A stretch of 43,957 nucleotides of DNA from Clostridium fallax (GTDB lineage Bacteria; Bacillota; Clostridia; Clostridiales; Clostridiaceae): positions 1 to 43,957 of the forward strand of contig NZ_FQVM01000018.1 in the NCBI RefSeq assembly GCF_900129365.1. The letters run 5' to 3'. Shown in pieces: positions 1 to 8,288 of this stretch. A program made the translations under genes and the position numbers. Every line of letters begins with the position of its first letter. Within the stretch, counting starts at the first letter, position 1. The notes below the pieces were generated by a model. It saw nothing but the letters and a program-made list of their open reading frames with translations, was not told the DNA's origin and made no database searches.

Positions 1-320
1 CATTTAAAATATTGGAATTATTAACAATAATATGAATATTATTGACTAATTATGTATATAATATTAAACTTATTATGAAAGTAATATAAATTTATATCTG
101 TTAGATTAATATTTAAATAATCAATTGGTTAAGAATTTTCAATTTTCAATTTAATGTTAATAATTTTTACGTTAAATTTTCATTGAAAGTTGGTGTTATT
201 TTATTCTCTTATAGATATAATAATGTAAACTTTATTAATATTTTTTGATTTTTTATTACATATTCTGTATATTCTCACATATTAAAGGACAATATTTATT
301 AATTTAACAGATTGTAATTT
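1..320. other. AT-rich upstream region without a recognisable gene
   Basis: I see no coding sequence with a ribosome site here. The 3' part holds the likely promoter of the permease downstream; the rest is AT-rich DNA with many stop codons in all frames. Confidence 0.5.
245..273 (+). promoter_or_regulatory. Sigma-A-type promoter of the amino acid permease
   Basis: TTGATT (245-250) and TATATT (268-273) are separated by exactly 17 bases. Transcription would begin near 280, about 60 bases before the permease start. The call rests on consensus match only. Confidence 0.45.
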
Positions 321-341
321 ATGAAGAGGGGGATATATATT

Positions 342-1766
342 ATGGATGAAAATAAACAAAGCCGTAAAATAATGTGGTATAGTTTAGCCTTTATGGCTTT
401 TTCTGCAGTATGGGGTTTTGGAAATGTAGTTAATGGTTTTTCAGAATTTGGTGGACTAAAAGCTATAGTATCATGGATTTTAATTTTTGCTATTTATTTT
501 GTTCCTTATACTTTAATGGTAGGAGAATTAGGTTCTTCATTTAAAAACTTAGGTGGTGGAGTTAGCTCATGGATTGATGAAACAATAGGCCCTAAGCTTG
601 CATATTATGCTGGTTGGACATATTGGGTTGTGCATCTTCCATATATATCACAAAAGCCTCAAGGTGCTATTATTGCTGGTTGTTGGACAATATTTCAAAA
701 TAACACAGTAAGTAAATTAGATCCTAAACTTTTGCAATTTTTATGTTTAGTAATATTTTTAGCAGGATTATGGGTTGCTTCAAGAGGTATTAAACCATTA
801 AAACAAATAACAACTATTGCAGGTACATCAATGTTTGTTATGTCAATATTATTTATTTTACTTATGGTCGCAGCACCTGCTATTACACATAACTCTAATT
901 TGTTAAATATTGATTGGTCAGCTAAAACATTTTTACCAACCTTTGATTTAAAATACTTTACAAGCTTATCTATATTAGTATTTGCAGTTGGTGGATGTGA
1001 AAAAATTTCGCCATATGTAAATAAGATGAAGGATCCTGAAAGAGGATTTCCTAAAGGTATGATTGCCTTAGCAATTATGGTTGCTGTATGTGCTATTTTA
1101 GGAACTATATCACTAGGTATGATGTTTGATTCTAACAATGTTCCTAAGGATTTATTAACTAATGGTGCTTATTACGCTTTCCAAAGATTAGGTGAATACT
1201 ATCACTTAGGGAATACTTTTGTTGTAATATATGCTATTACAAATGTTATTGGACAAATTTCAACTTTAATATTATCTATTGATGCACCTTTACGTATCTT
1301 ACTTGAAACTACAGATAAAAAGTACATACCTTCAAAATTATTTGTAAAAAATAAATATGGTTCTTTTACTAATGGTAATAAACTAATAGGAATAATTGTT
1401 TGTATATTAATCATAATTCCAGCCTTTGGTATTGGTAACGTAGATTCAATTGTTAGATGGCTGGTAAAATTAAATGCAGTATGTATGCCATTACGTTATT
1501 TGTGGGTATTTGTAGCATATATTGCATTAAAAAGAGCTGGAGAAAAATTCTCAGCAGAATATCGTTTCACAAAGAGCAAAACAATGGGAATTATAATGGG
1601 AGCTTGGTGCTTTATATTTACAGCCTTTGCTTGTATTGGAGGAATGTATTCAGATAATAAGTTCCAATTAATTATGAATATAGTAACTCCATTTATTTTA
1701 GTAGGATTAGGAATAATAATGCCTAAGCTTGCTGAAAGGGAAAGAATTGCAAAGGAACAATTATAA
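342..1766 (+). CDS. APC-family amino acid permease
   Basis: Integral membrane amino acid transporter of 474 residues, with about twelve hydrophobic segments and the APC-type first helix (FMAFSAVWGFGNVVNGF). The conserved loop GGGVSSWIDE and the aromatic stretch GWTYWVVHLPY recall the glutamate/GABA-antiporter and YjeM-like branches of the superfamily. The start was placed at 342 rather than at an in-frame ATG at 321, because the GAGGGGG ribosome site (325-331) lies about 10 bases before 342 and inside the longer reading. It is transcribed convergently to the proline-reductase cluster, with a promoter at 245-273 and a strong terminator at 1851-1890. Uptake of proline or another Stickland amino acid is an attractive inference from the neighbours, but the substrate cannot be read from the sequence. 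Confidence 0.8.
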   Translation: MDENKQSRKIMWYSLAFMAFSAVWGFGNVVNGFSEFGGLKAIVSWILIFAIYFVPYTLMVGELGSSFKNLGGGVSSWIDETIGPKLAYYAGWTYWVVHLPYISQKPQGAIIAGCWTIFQNNTVSKLDPKLLQFLCLVIFLAGLWVASRGIKPLKQITTIAGTSMFVMSILFILLMVAAPAITHNSNLLNIDWSAKTFLPTFDLKYFTSLSILVFAVGGCEKISPYVNKMKDPERGFPKGMIALAIMVAVCAILGTISLGMMFDSNNVPKDLLTNGAYYAFQRLGEYYHLGNTFVVIYAITNVIGQISTLILSIDAPLRILLETTDKKYIPSKLFVKNKYGSFTNGNKLIGIIVCILIIIPAFGIGNVDSIVRWLVKLNAVCMPLRYLWVFVAYIALKRAGEKFSAEYRFTKSKTMGIIMGAWCFIFTAFACIGGMYSDNKFQLIMNIVTPFILVGLGIIMPKLAERERIAKEQL

Positions 1767-1850
1767 TTTAAATTTATATTATTATATGTTTTATATACTA
1801 AAAATCTTATAAATTTAAAGGCTTAAAAAATAATTTATATAAGTTAAGTA

Positions 1851-1894
1851 ATAGCCAATTATAATAAGAAAATTTATTATAATTGGCTATTTAT
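1851..1894 (+). terminator. Intrinsic terminator after the permease
   Basis: A perfect 17-bp stem (1851-1867 with 1874-1890) closes a six-base loop and is followed by a T-rich run. It separates the permease from the opposing small gene and can work in both directions. Confidence 0.8.
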
Positions 1895-1958
1895 TTATCT
1901 AATTAATTTTTAGCTTTTTTCAATATTAAATAATTCTAATAATAATATTTGTATTAAT

Positions 1959-2138
1959 TTATTTATTTTTTATACTTAAATTTAATATTTGTATAAGGCT
2001 AATTATAGTAAAAATAATCAGTATTAAAATATAATATGTATCATTTCCTTTTAGTAATTTACTTAATGGATATTTAAAAATTAAAAATAAACAAAAAAAT
2101 AAAATCCATTTTATTAATACTTTTTTATATTTATTCAT
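1959..2138 (-). CDS. Small two-helix membrane protein, 59 aa
   Basis: A 59-codon frame starts at 2138 with AAGGAG placed 8 bases upstream, and ends in TAA at 1959. The protein begins MNKYKKVLIKW and has two hydrophobic stretches, roughly residues 8-21 (WILFFCLFLIF) and 36-53 (YYILILIIFTIISLIQIL), joined by a short polar loop (LSKLLKGNDT), with a lysine-rich N-terminus and C-terminus. I do not recognise a family. It lies between the permease and prdF on the same strand as prd, but downstream of the prd terminator at 2273-2302, so it is probably a separate unit. The ribosome site and coherent topology make it likely real. Confidence 0.6.
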   Translation of the reverse strand: MNKYKKVLIKWILFFCLFLIFKYPLSKLLKGNDTYYILILIIFTIISLIQILNLSIKNK

Positions 2139-2272
2139 ATAAATATCTCCTTAATTTTTTATTATTAAAATCCTTTTGTAAAAAATATATATTTATTTAA
2201 TTGTCTCATGTTTGATAATCATTTTCAATTAAAGTTTTTAAAGTAATAATTATAAACTTAAAAGCAACAATA

Positions 2273-2302
2273 AAAAAGACTAGATAAAAACCTAGTCTTT
2301 TT
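2273..2302 (-). terminator. Terminator of the proline-reductase cluster
   Basis: An 11-bp perfect stem AAAAAGACTAG / CTAGTCTTTTT (2273-2283 with 2292-2302) has T runs on both sides. It lies about 65 bases after the prdF stop codon. Confidence 0.8.
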
Positions 2303-2366
2303 ATTTACAACTAATTACTTACTAAATAATTCTATGTTTTAAAATTTAAAATTAAATTATTAATTT

Positions 2367-3374
2367 TTATTTTAAAGTAAAACCATTTTCAAAAATATCT
2401 TCGTCATCAAATAAAAGTTGATTGAATCCTGTAATATAAGCTTTTCCAGTTATTTCAGGAATTATTCCATCATATTCTCCAACCTTTGTAGTTTTTAATA
2501 TTTTTCCTTTAAAAGTTGTTCCTAATATGCTTTCATAAATAAAGTCTTCGGAAACTTTAAGTTCTCCTCTTCCGTATAGGCTTGCAAGTTTTGCACTGGT
2601 TCCTGTACCACAAGGAGATCTATCTATCTGACCTTCACCAAATATAACTACATTTTTAAAAGTTGCTTTTTCATTTTTTGTAGAGGAGTAAATTTCAACT
2701 AAATCTATATTTTTTATATGACTTAAAGTGGGATGAGTAACTTTTATTGTTTTATTTAATATATCTCTTATTTTCATACCAAAATCAGTAAGCTTATCTA
2801 TATTTTCTGGAATAACCTCTAAATTTAAGTCTTTTCCATTTACAATTGCAAAAAAGCTACCACCAAAGGAAATATCAACTTTTATTTCACCTATATTAGG
2901 AATATCTATTTTTACATCCTTTTTATATAAGAATGAAGGAACATTTACAATTGAAACTTCTTTAGCTTTTCCATTTTGAACTTTAACTCTTGCATCTACA
3001 ATTCCTGCTGGAACATCTAAAGTTAGATTTGTATATGGTTCTACTGCTTTAACTAATCCAATTTCAACAGCTACAGTTGCAGTTCCAATTGAACCATGGC
3101 CACACATATTTAAATATCCTCCGCCATCCATAAATATTACTCCAAAATCAGCTTCATCATGAACAGGTTCAGTAATTATTGCCCCAAACATATTTTTATG
3201 ACCTCTAGGTTCATGCATTATTCCTGTTCTTATATTATCTAAATTATTTTCTAAATAGGATTTTTTCTCTGCCATAGTTTTTCCTTTAATATTAGGAATT
3301 CCACCAGTTACTATTCTTGTAGGTTCACCCATTGTATGTGAATCTACTACTTGAATCAATTTAGAAAATTTCAT
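2367..3374 (-). CDS. prdF: Proline racemase
   Basis: Cytoplasmic, cofactor-independent racemase of 335 residues. It converts L-proline to D-proline, the substrate of the PrdAB reductase encoded just upstream. Both catalytic cysteines of the family are present: Cys91 in MCGHGSIG and Cys255 in DRSPCGTGTS. The N-terminal VDSHTMGEPTR is also typical. The start was set at 3374 because GGGGGA lies 6-7 bases before that ATG; an upstream in-frame start at 3416 has no ribosome site and would add 14 residues lacking in the family. prdF follows prdB after a 134-base gap and ends at the terminator at 2273-2302, so it is probably the last gene of the prd transcript. 4-hydroxyproline epimerase is the main alternative; the prd neighbours make proline racemase the better call. 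Confidence 0.93.
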   Translation of the reverse strand: MKFSKLIQVVDSHTMGEPTRIVTGGIPNIKGKTMAEKKSYLENNLDNIRTGIMHEPRGHKNMFGAIITEPVHDEADFGVIFMDGGGYLNMCGHGSIGTATVAVEIGLVKAVEPYTNLTLDVPAGIVDARVKVQNGKAKEVSIVNVPSFLYKKDVKIDIPNIGEIKVDISFGGSFFAIVNGKDLNLEVIPENIDKLTDFGMKIRDILNKTIKVTHPTLSHIKNIDLVEIYSSTKNEKATFKNVVIFGEGQIDRSPCGTGTSAKLASLYGRGELKVSEDFIYESILGTTFKGKILKTTKVGEYDGIIPEITGKAYITGFNQLLFDDEDIFENGFTLK

Positions 3375-3508
3375 TTTTATTCCCCCAATTTGACCTGCTT
3401 TTAACTTAATACTCATATAATCACTTTTATATATTTAGCCCCTTTAATAATATTTGCTTATGCTTTATATTAAAAATATTTACCTTTTAATATGAATGTT
3501 TAAGATGA

Positions 3509-4231
3509 TTAAATTTTAGCTCTATATTCATAAGGTAGTGGAACTATAGTTCCCGGTGTTTTTATTTCAATTAGATTTTTTAAAGCATCTTTTAATATAC
3601 CTTTTTGCATTTTTATATTATTTGGTTCACCAGCATTTGCACCCATAGGAACTAATGGTGCTACAGCTCTTGGTGTTCCAGTTTGTCTAACAACTGGTGG
3701 AAGTGCTGCAATAATTATAGTAGGAATCCCCAATTCCTCTATCGCTCTTTGCACTAATACAGAAGAGCGATGACAGGTTCCTCAGCCAGCAGTTAATATA
3801 ACTCCATCTACATTTTCATTTTTTAATATTTGAGCTATCTTAGGACCAGTTTCATCCCTGAATTTATCTTGGTCTCCTCCACCACCCATAAAACCAATAT
3901 TACTTTCAGCTATTTCCTTTATATATCCTTCCTTTACAAGTTCTCTTAATCTATCAATTGGAAACATACAGTTTATATCTTTATTAACATCTGAATTATC
4001 ATATCCTCCATGAGATACCATAAGATCAGATGATGAAGTATCTCCAGGAATTAATCTATAAGTAAAATCTCCTGCTAAATTAAATCTTTTATCACTTTTT
4101 AAATGAACACCAGCAGCTGATGCTATAGCAATTTTCATTTCATTTAAGGGTTTAGTTACAGGAGCCCAAACTGGTTGTGGAGTTATAGGAACATATATTT
4201 CCGACTGTAAGCTTTTTATAATATTAATCAT
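3509..4231 (-). CDS. prdB: D-proline reductase subunit PrdB, selenoprotein (UGA at 3782-3784 read as Sec)
   Basis: Catalytic selenocysteine subunit of D-proline reductase, which reductively opens the D-proline ring to 5-aminovalerate together with pyruvoyl-carrying PrdA. The frame is interrupted once by TGA (3784-3782). Reading it as Sec gives 240 residues, the family length, with Sec150 in TAGUGTCHRS, a U-x-x-C redox motif. Sequence after the UGA stays in frame and family-like (VLVQRAIEELGIPT, then APLVPMGANAGEPNN) to TAA at 3509. A perfect 9-bp stem lies 13 bases after the UGA. The start overlaps the end of the small upstream gene by 8 bases (ATGATTAA), with GGGGAGGG before it, so the two are translationally coupled. 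Tools that treat UGA as stop will split this gene in two. Confidence 0.95.
3741..3771 (-). promoter_or_regulatory. SECIS-like stem-loop downstream of the prdB UGA
   Basis: In the mRNA, AUCGCUCUU pairs perfectly with AAGAGCGAU (9 bp, 13-base loop). The stem begins 13 bases after the first base of the UGA, the position used by bacterial SECIS elements that recruit SelB and Sec-tRNA. It lies within the coding sequence, as expected in bacteria. Confidence 0.75.
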
Positions 4232-4475
4232 TTACTATCCCTCCCCTTCTTTCTATATTACTTAAATATTTTTCATTAACATTTGGTGATATAACCTCTG
4301 GAAAGCTCATATTAAAAGCTACCTCTTCACCAACTTTTAAAGGATAATCTGTTATAAGCATTCTCATTGGAATACTTAAATACCCTAATCTACCTTTAAA
4401 ATCTATTCCTACAGAACCATCAGATATTTTAACTATTATTCCTTCCATTTTTATTATTTTATCCCCATATTTCAT
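4224..4475 (-). CDS. Small conserved protein of the prd cluster (CBO2463/CBO2479-like)
   Basis: An 83-residue soluble protein with many beta-prone stretches (MEGIIVKISDGSVGIDF, GRLGYLSIPMRMLI) and no cysteines, signal peptide or membrane segment. Short proteins like this sit beside prdB in other clostridial proline-reductase clusters and are named after the C. botulinum loci CBO2463/CBO2479; that assignment is from memory and moderate in certainty. No biochemical function is known to me. AGGTGAT precedes the ATG, the gene starts about 30 bases after the prdA stop, and its TAA lies inside the prdB start region. It is therefore translated between the two reductase subunits, which suggests a role in their maturation, assembly or stoichiometry. 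That is inference. Confidence 0.72.
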   Translation of the reverse strand: MKYGDKIIKMEGIIVKISDGSVGIDFKGRLGYLSIPMRMLITDYPLKVGEEVAFNMSFPEVISPNVNEKYLSNIERRGGIVND

Positions 4476-4505
4476 TAGCTTATCACCTACAATTCAAATG
4501 AAGTT

Positions 4506-6587
4506 TTAAGAATATTTTTCCTTTCTTTTTTCACTGATAGGAATAGAAGTTTCATTTAAAACTCTCTCTATTTTTATTCCGTAAGCATTTTCTATATCTT
4601 CTAAATTATTCTCCTTAATATTAGGATTCCATTTTCTTTCAGCTTTTTTTACATCTTCATTTTCCATAGCTACTTTTAATATTTCTAATGCTCTTATAGC
4701 ATCTTCTTTACATAAAGTATTGCAGCCTAAAATTTCATTTTCTATTCCCTGTTCTGATTTATTATTATCTACCATATATTTCATATATTTATTACCAACA
4801 ACTAAAGCTCCTTGATTTGCACAAAATGACATTCCAACACAAGGTATTCCTCTCATTCCAATTTGCTCTATATGAGATGCAAAATCTATATGATTATTAC
4901 CAAATCCTTCTGTTGTAACAATAGCTCCATCAACATCCATAAATTCTACAATCATACCTAATCTTTTAGATACATAAAACTTTTCTGCATTTATTTGAGG
5001 AGATCCTACAAATATAACTCCTGCTAAATCTATATTTTCATCATTCATAGCTTGTATAATTAAAGGTTCTCTAAAATAATGTCTTGAACATTCCTTTGAT
5101 GCAGGTCCTATACAAGTTAAAGCATGGATTCCTCCATCTAAAACTTCAAGAGGTGAAAGCATTATAGGTACATTTCCTATATCAACATTTGGTTTACCAC
5201 CTAAAACTCCAACAGGTTCAATTGGCAGTATTATATTATCATGCATAGCACCTTGTCCCATTATCTCTTTAACTAAAACTACTTTTTTCTTATTAGGTCT
5301 TCTGTATTCTTTTAGGTGTTCAGTATTTATAATTAAAGATTCATCTGCTTTTTTAAGAGCCTGTCTAATTTCTTCAGTTATAAAATCAGTTGCTGTATGT
5401 GCAGCTATTGGTCCTGGTCTTTCCATATTAGTTCCCTTTGCAATTACAACATTTGTTTTTATAAATATGTCTCCTTTATCTGGGCATCCTGGTCTATTCC
5501 AAATAATATTTTCTTCTAAAATACCTTCTGATGATCCAAATTCACCGATTTGTACTCCACATTCATCAGTACCAGTTACCATAACTATAACTCCATCTAT
5601 AATTCTTGTAACTCCAGAACCTAATTCAGAGCCATTTTCTTTAGTAGCTATAGGTTGTACATCCATTATTGTATTAGAATAAGTATTATATTTATCTGGA
5701 GTTATTATTTCTATTTTTATATCATGGACTAAATCATTAATTTTAACTGCATCATCACATATATTATTTCTAATATATAAAGTTTTTCCATCTATTTTAG
5801 TTTCTTCTCCAAATTTAACTTCTTCTATTAAAAAATGCTTTTTAGTTAGTTCTCTTATAATTTTAGATTCATTAATGGTTTCTTTGATATTTTTATTAAC
5901 TTCTTTTTTACTATCCTCTATCTTTTCTTTTTTAATTATGTTTTCTTTAGGAAGAGGATTTTCATTAAAGAAGGAATTATTTATTGGTATTTCTATATCT
6001 ATTCCCTTTCCTTCCGCAATTTTAATTTTTAAAATAGAAGAAGCTTCATTACTTTTATTAATTTTATTTGGTTCTTTAAAAGCTTCTTCTCTAAAGCCTT
6101 CTATCATATTTTTGGTTATAGGAGTTAGTGCTTCACTATCTTTTAATAGTTTTTTTCCTATTACATCTTTAGAACTTAATACAGAATCATCTAATTTAAT
6201 AAGGAGTGAGTCTTCTAATTGATCAAAATACATAGGATTTTCTAAATCTTTTTTATCTATTATTTCTCCTTTTCTTTTATGAACTTTTAAAACTGCTTTA
6301 AAATTATCATCCTTTAAAGAATTTTCATTAGATTCTTTAATTCCTTCTAATATATCTTTAGTTAAAGGAGTTAAAGAATCAATAGTTTTTAGAAGTTTTG
6401 CTCCTATAACTTGAGATACTTTTAAGGAATCATCTGGTATTATTAAAAGTCCAGAGTCAACTAAATCTGGAAAAATATCTGGATCTTCTAAATTTTCATA
6501 AGATAAAATTGTACCTTTTTCAGTTCTACAACAAACAATAGCAACTTCATCTTTAACCTCTTCGCCATGCTCTTTAGTCATTGACAT
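4506..6587 (-). CDS. prdA: D-proline reductase proprotein PrdA with duplicated N-terminal module
   Basis: Precursor of the pyruvoyl-containing subunit of D-proline reductase. Self-cleavage before a cysteine gives two chains and a pyruvoyl group that binds D-proline. The cleavage motif is at residues 490-497 (LTCIGPAS), so Cys492 would become pyruvoyl. The region around EIMGQGAMHDNIILPIEPVG and VTTEGFGNNHIDFASHIEQI is strongly PrdA-like. At 693 residues it is about 70 longer than the clostridial form I know, in which the cysteine is at 421. The extra length is a second copy of the N-terminal module: residues 14-83 and 96-165 align throughout, but copy 2 lacks the Cys19-Cys20 pair. The start was placed at 6587 because AAGGAG lies 9 bases before that ATG, while the ATG at 6596 overlaps the ribosome site. 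It follows prdC by 16 bases. Confidence 0.95.
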   Translation of the reverse strand: MSMTKEHGEEVKDEVAIVCCRTEKGTILSYENLEDPDIFPDLVDSGLLIIPDDSLKVSQVIGAKLLKTIDSLTPLTKDILEGIKESNENSLKDDNFKAVLKVHKRKGEIIDKKDLENPMYFDQLEDSLLIKLDDSVLSSKDVIGKKLLKDSEALTPITKNMIEGFREEAFKEPNKINKSNEASSILKIKIAEGKGIDIEIPINNSFFNENPLPKENIIKKEKIEDSKKEVNKNIKETINESKIIRELTKKHFLIEEVKFGEETKIDGKTLYIRNNICDDAVKINDLVHDIKIEIITPDKYNTYSNTIMDVQPIATKENGSELGSGVTRIIDGVIVMVTGTDECGVQIGEFGSSEGILEENIIWNRPGCPDKGDIFIKTNVVIAKGTNMERPGPIAAHTATDFITEEIRQALKKADESLIINTEHLKEYRRPNKKKVVLVKEIMGQGAMHDNIILPIEPVGVLGGKPNVDIGNVPIMLSPLEVLDGGIHALTCIGPASKECSRHYFREPLIIQAMNDENIDLAGVIFVGSPQINAEKFYVSKRLGMIVEFMDVDGAIVTTEGFGNNHIDFASHIEQIGMRGIPCVGMSFCANQGALVVGNKYMKYMVDNNKSEQGIENEILGCNTLCKEDAIRALEILKVAMENEDVKKAERKWNPNIKENNLEDIENAYGIKIERVLNETSIPISEKRKEKYS

Positions 6588-6603
6588 TAAAATCATCTCC
6601 TTT

Positions 6604-7899
6604 TTATTCTAATCTTCTAGTTAACTTATGATTAACTGTTCTAAAAACATGATCTGTATGATGGTATACAGGAAGGCCAAGTTTAGGTGCGCAATTCATA
6701 ACAGTATTTGTACAGTCACAGCAATTTGAGATTAAGATTCTCTCTGCTCCTGCTTTTTTAAATTGTAAAACAAGAGCTGCTTGTCCTGGGCAATGTCCGG
6801 GAGTTTTGCATTTTAAAGAATTTTTAATATAATTCACATTTTTACATTCTAAAACTTTTACTACATTAGATTCCATTTTAGAAGCTAAATCTCTTAATCT
6901 ATCTTCATTTGCTCCACAGGCACATACAAGCAATCCTAAATTTCCTTTAAATTTTGGAATTTCCATTGTAACTATTGCGCCACCTGAGGTTTTAGTTACA
7001 ATGGAGTCTTCTAAATTATACGATTTACCAGTATAGGGTCCTCCTATAATAATTTCTCCATAGTCTCCATCAATACCACCTGCTTTTTCTATAAGATCTG
7101 AAATTTTCATTCCAATAGGCACTTTAAGAAAGACTTTTGTATCTTTTCCACTTTTTAATTTTCCTGATACTGAAATATCTTTGTCTATAAAAGGTTTACA
7201 GTAATCTATAGCATAAGCTATATTAGCTAAAGTTTCTCCATTTAATACTACAGAATTAGCTTTTATTGGTAGTTCATCTGGTTCTAACCAAGTTCCTAAT
7301 ATTCCATTAATTAAAGCTCTCTCCTCACCCATTGGATATATATCTTGAAACTCTTTTATTTCTATATTTTCTTCATCTTTTAAAGAATTTTCTAAAGCTT
7401 TTATTGCTTTTTTATTTTTAGCCTTTATTCCAATGTAAGCTTTTTTTGCTTTAGTAGCTTCCATTGCATATTTTATTCCTTTTATAATTATTTCTGGATT
7501 TTTTTCTATTAAAGTTATATTGTGATTCAGTAAAGGTTCACATTCAATACAGTTTGCAATGATAAAACCATTAGGTATGTTAGATTTTAATTTTATATAA
7601 GTTGGAAAGCCAGCTCCACCAGCTCCAACTATTCCAGCTTCATAAACTGTATCAGCAATAGAATTAGATTTTTTTATTTTTACATAATCAGAATCTTGAA
7701 TTTCATCAGCTTTTATTATAATTTCATCTTTAGTTATGTTTTTAACTATCCCATTAACGCTACTATGAATTTTAGCTCCCAGCCCCATTTTAGGTTCAGC
7801 TATACATTGACCTCTCTTAACTTTCTCATTAATCTTTACAACTGCTTCACAAGGAACACCAACATGCATTTTTAATGGAAATTCGAATAACTTATTCAT
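6604..7899 (-). CDS. prdC: RnfC-like electron-transfer protein of proline reductase, PrdC
   Basis: Soluble NADH-linked, RnfC/NuoF-type flavoprotein thought to pass electrons from reduced nucleotide to D-proline reductase. About 431 residues from the ATG at 7899. An earlier in-frame ATG at 7914 exists, but GGAAG lies 7 bases before 7899 and PrdC proteins begin like MNKLFEFPLKMHVGVPCE. Seen are the RnfC N-terminal biotinyl-like fold (residues 1-80), the glycine-rich loop GAGGAGFPTYIKL near 92, an Rnf-like CIECEP motif at 117-122, and a C-terminal cysteine cluster (SNCCDCTNTVMNCAP). Some PrdC orthologues are selenoproteins. Here the frame has no UGA and ends in TAA, so this is a cysteine version. 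It is the first gene of the prd transcript, after a leader of about 315 bases. Confidence 0.9.
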   Translation of the reverse strand: MNKLFEFPLKMHVGVPCEAVVKINEKVKRGQCIAEPKMGLGAKIHSSVNGIVKNITKDEIIIKADEIQDSDYVKIKKSNSIADTVYEAGIVGAGGAGFPTYIKLKSNIPNGFIIANCIECEPLLNHNITLIEKNPEIIIKGIKYAMEATKAKKAYIGIKAKNKKAIKALENSLKDEENIEIKEFQDIYPMGEERALINGILGTWLEPDELPIKANSVVLNGETLANIAYAIDYCKPFIDKDISVSGKLKSGKDTKVFLKVPIGMKISDLIEKAGGIDGDYGEIIIGGPYTGKSYNLEDSIVTKTSGGAIVTMEIPKFKGNLGLLVCACGANEDRLRDLASKMESNVVKVLECKNVNYIKNSLKCKTPGHCPGQAALVLQFKKAGAERILISNCCDCTNTVMNCAPKLGLPVYHHTDHVFRTVNHKLTRRLE

Positions 7900-8201
7900 T
7901 TCTTCACTTCCCATATTTATTTTTAATAAAATAATCTGTAAAATATACTTTTTATAATACCTTTAGGAATTTATTTTTATAGAAGAGGATATGTTTATTA
8001 TTTTATATAAAAATAATTTACTATTATAAATAAATTGATGAATTTTATTTTTTATTATTTCATTTATAAATTTGTTTATATAAGATTATTTGGTATAAAA
8101 TATAATTTTTTATTCTTTTATAGTTTGAATTATTAATAAATTTAAGGTTATTTTTTAGATTTTATAACCCTTAAGATGATATGCTTTTTATAAGTTAAAT
8201 A

Positions 8202-8216
8202 TTATACAATGTATAA
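8202..8216. promoter_or_regulatory. Perfect 7-1-7 palindrome at the predicted prd start site
   Basis: TTATACA-A-TGTATAA is a perfect inverted repeat overlapping the predicted transcription start of prdC and just downstream of its -10 box. A repressor bound here would block initiation. The binding protein is unknown. Confidence 0.4.
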
Positions 8217-8221
8217 TATAT

Positions 8222-8250
8222 ATATAATATATTTATTAGAGTTGTGTCAA
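8222..8250 (-). promoter_or_regulatory. Sigma-A-type promoter of the prd cluster
   Basis: On the minus strand, consensus TTGACA (8250-8245) and TTATAT (8227-8222) are separated by 17 bases. Start near 8214 gives an untranslated leader of about 315 bases before prdC. I found no sigma-54 -24/-12 motif, although prd genes in some species depend on the sigma-54 activator PrdR. Confidence 0.55.
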
Positions 8251-8262
8251 TATTTTGAAAGT

Positions 8263-8288
8263 TGCAAATATAAAAAATCATATTTGCA
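8263..8288. promoter_or_regulatory. Inverted repeat upstream of the prd promoter
   Basis: TGCAAATAT and ATATTTGCA form a perfect 9-bp dyad with an 8-base spacer. Its centre is about 61 bases before the predicted prd start, a classic position for an activator touching RNA polymerase. The protein is unknown. Confidence 0.45.

Noticed and set aside
695..1138. 147-codon frame on the minus strand inside the permease gene
   Set aside because: No ribosome site or recognisable protein; it is the antisense shadow of a well-supported gene, as are the other long opposite-strand frames (for example 5875-6222, 12179-12517, 40450-40830).
3782..3784. Apparent nonsense mutation or frameshift dividing prdB
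   Set aside because: The frame continues without shift, family sequence resumes at once, the codon is TGA in a U-x-x-C motif, and a SECIS-like stem follows.
7992..8030. Short plus-strand frame after AGAAGAGGAT upstream of prdC
   Set aside because: It ends after 12 codons and lies antisense to the prd leader.
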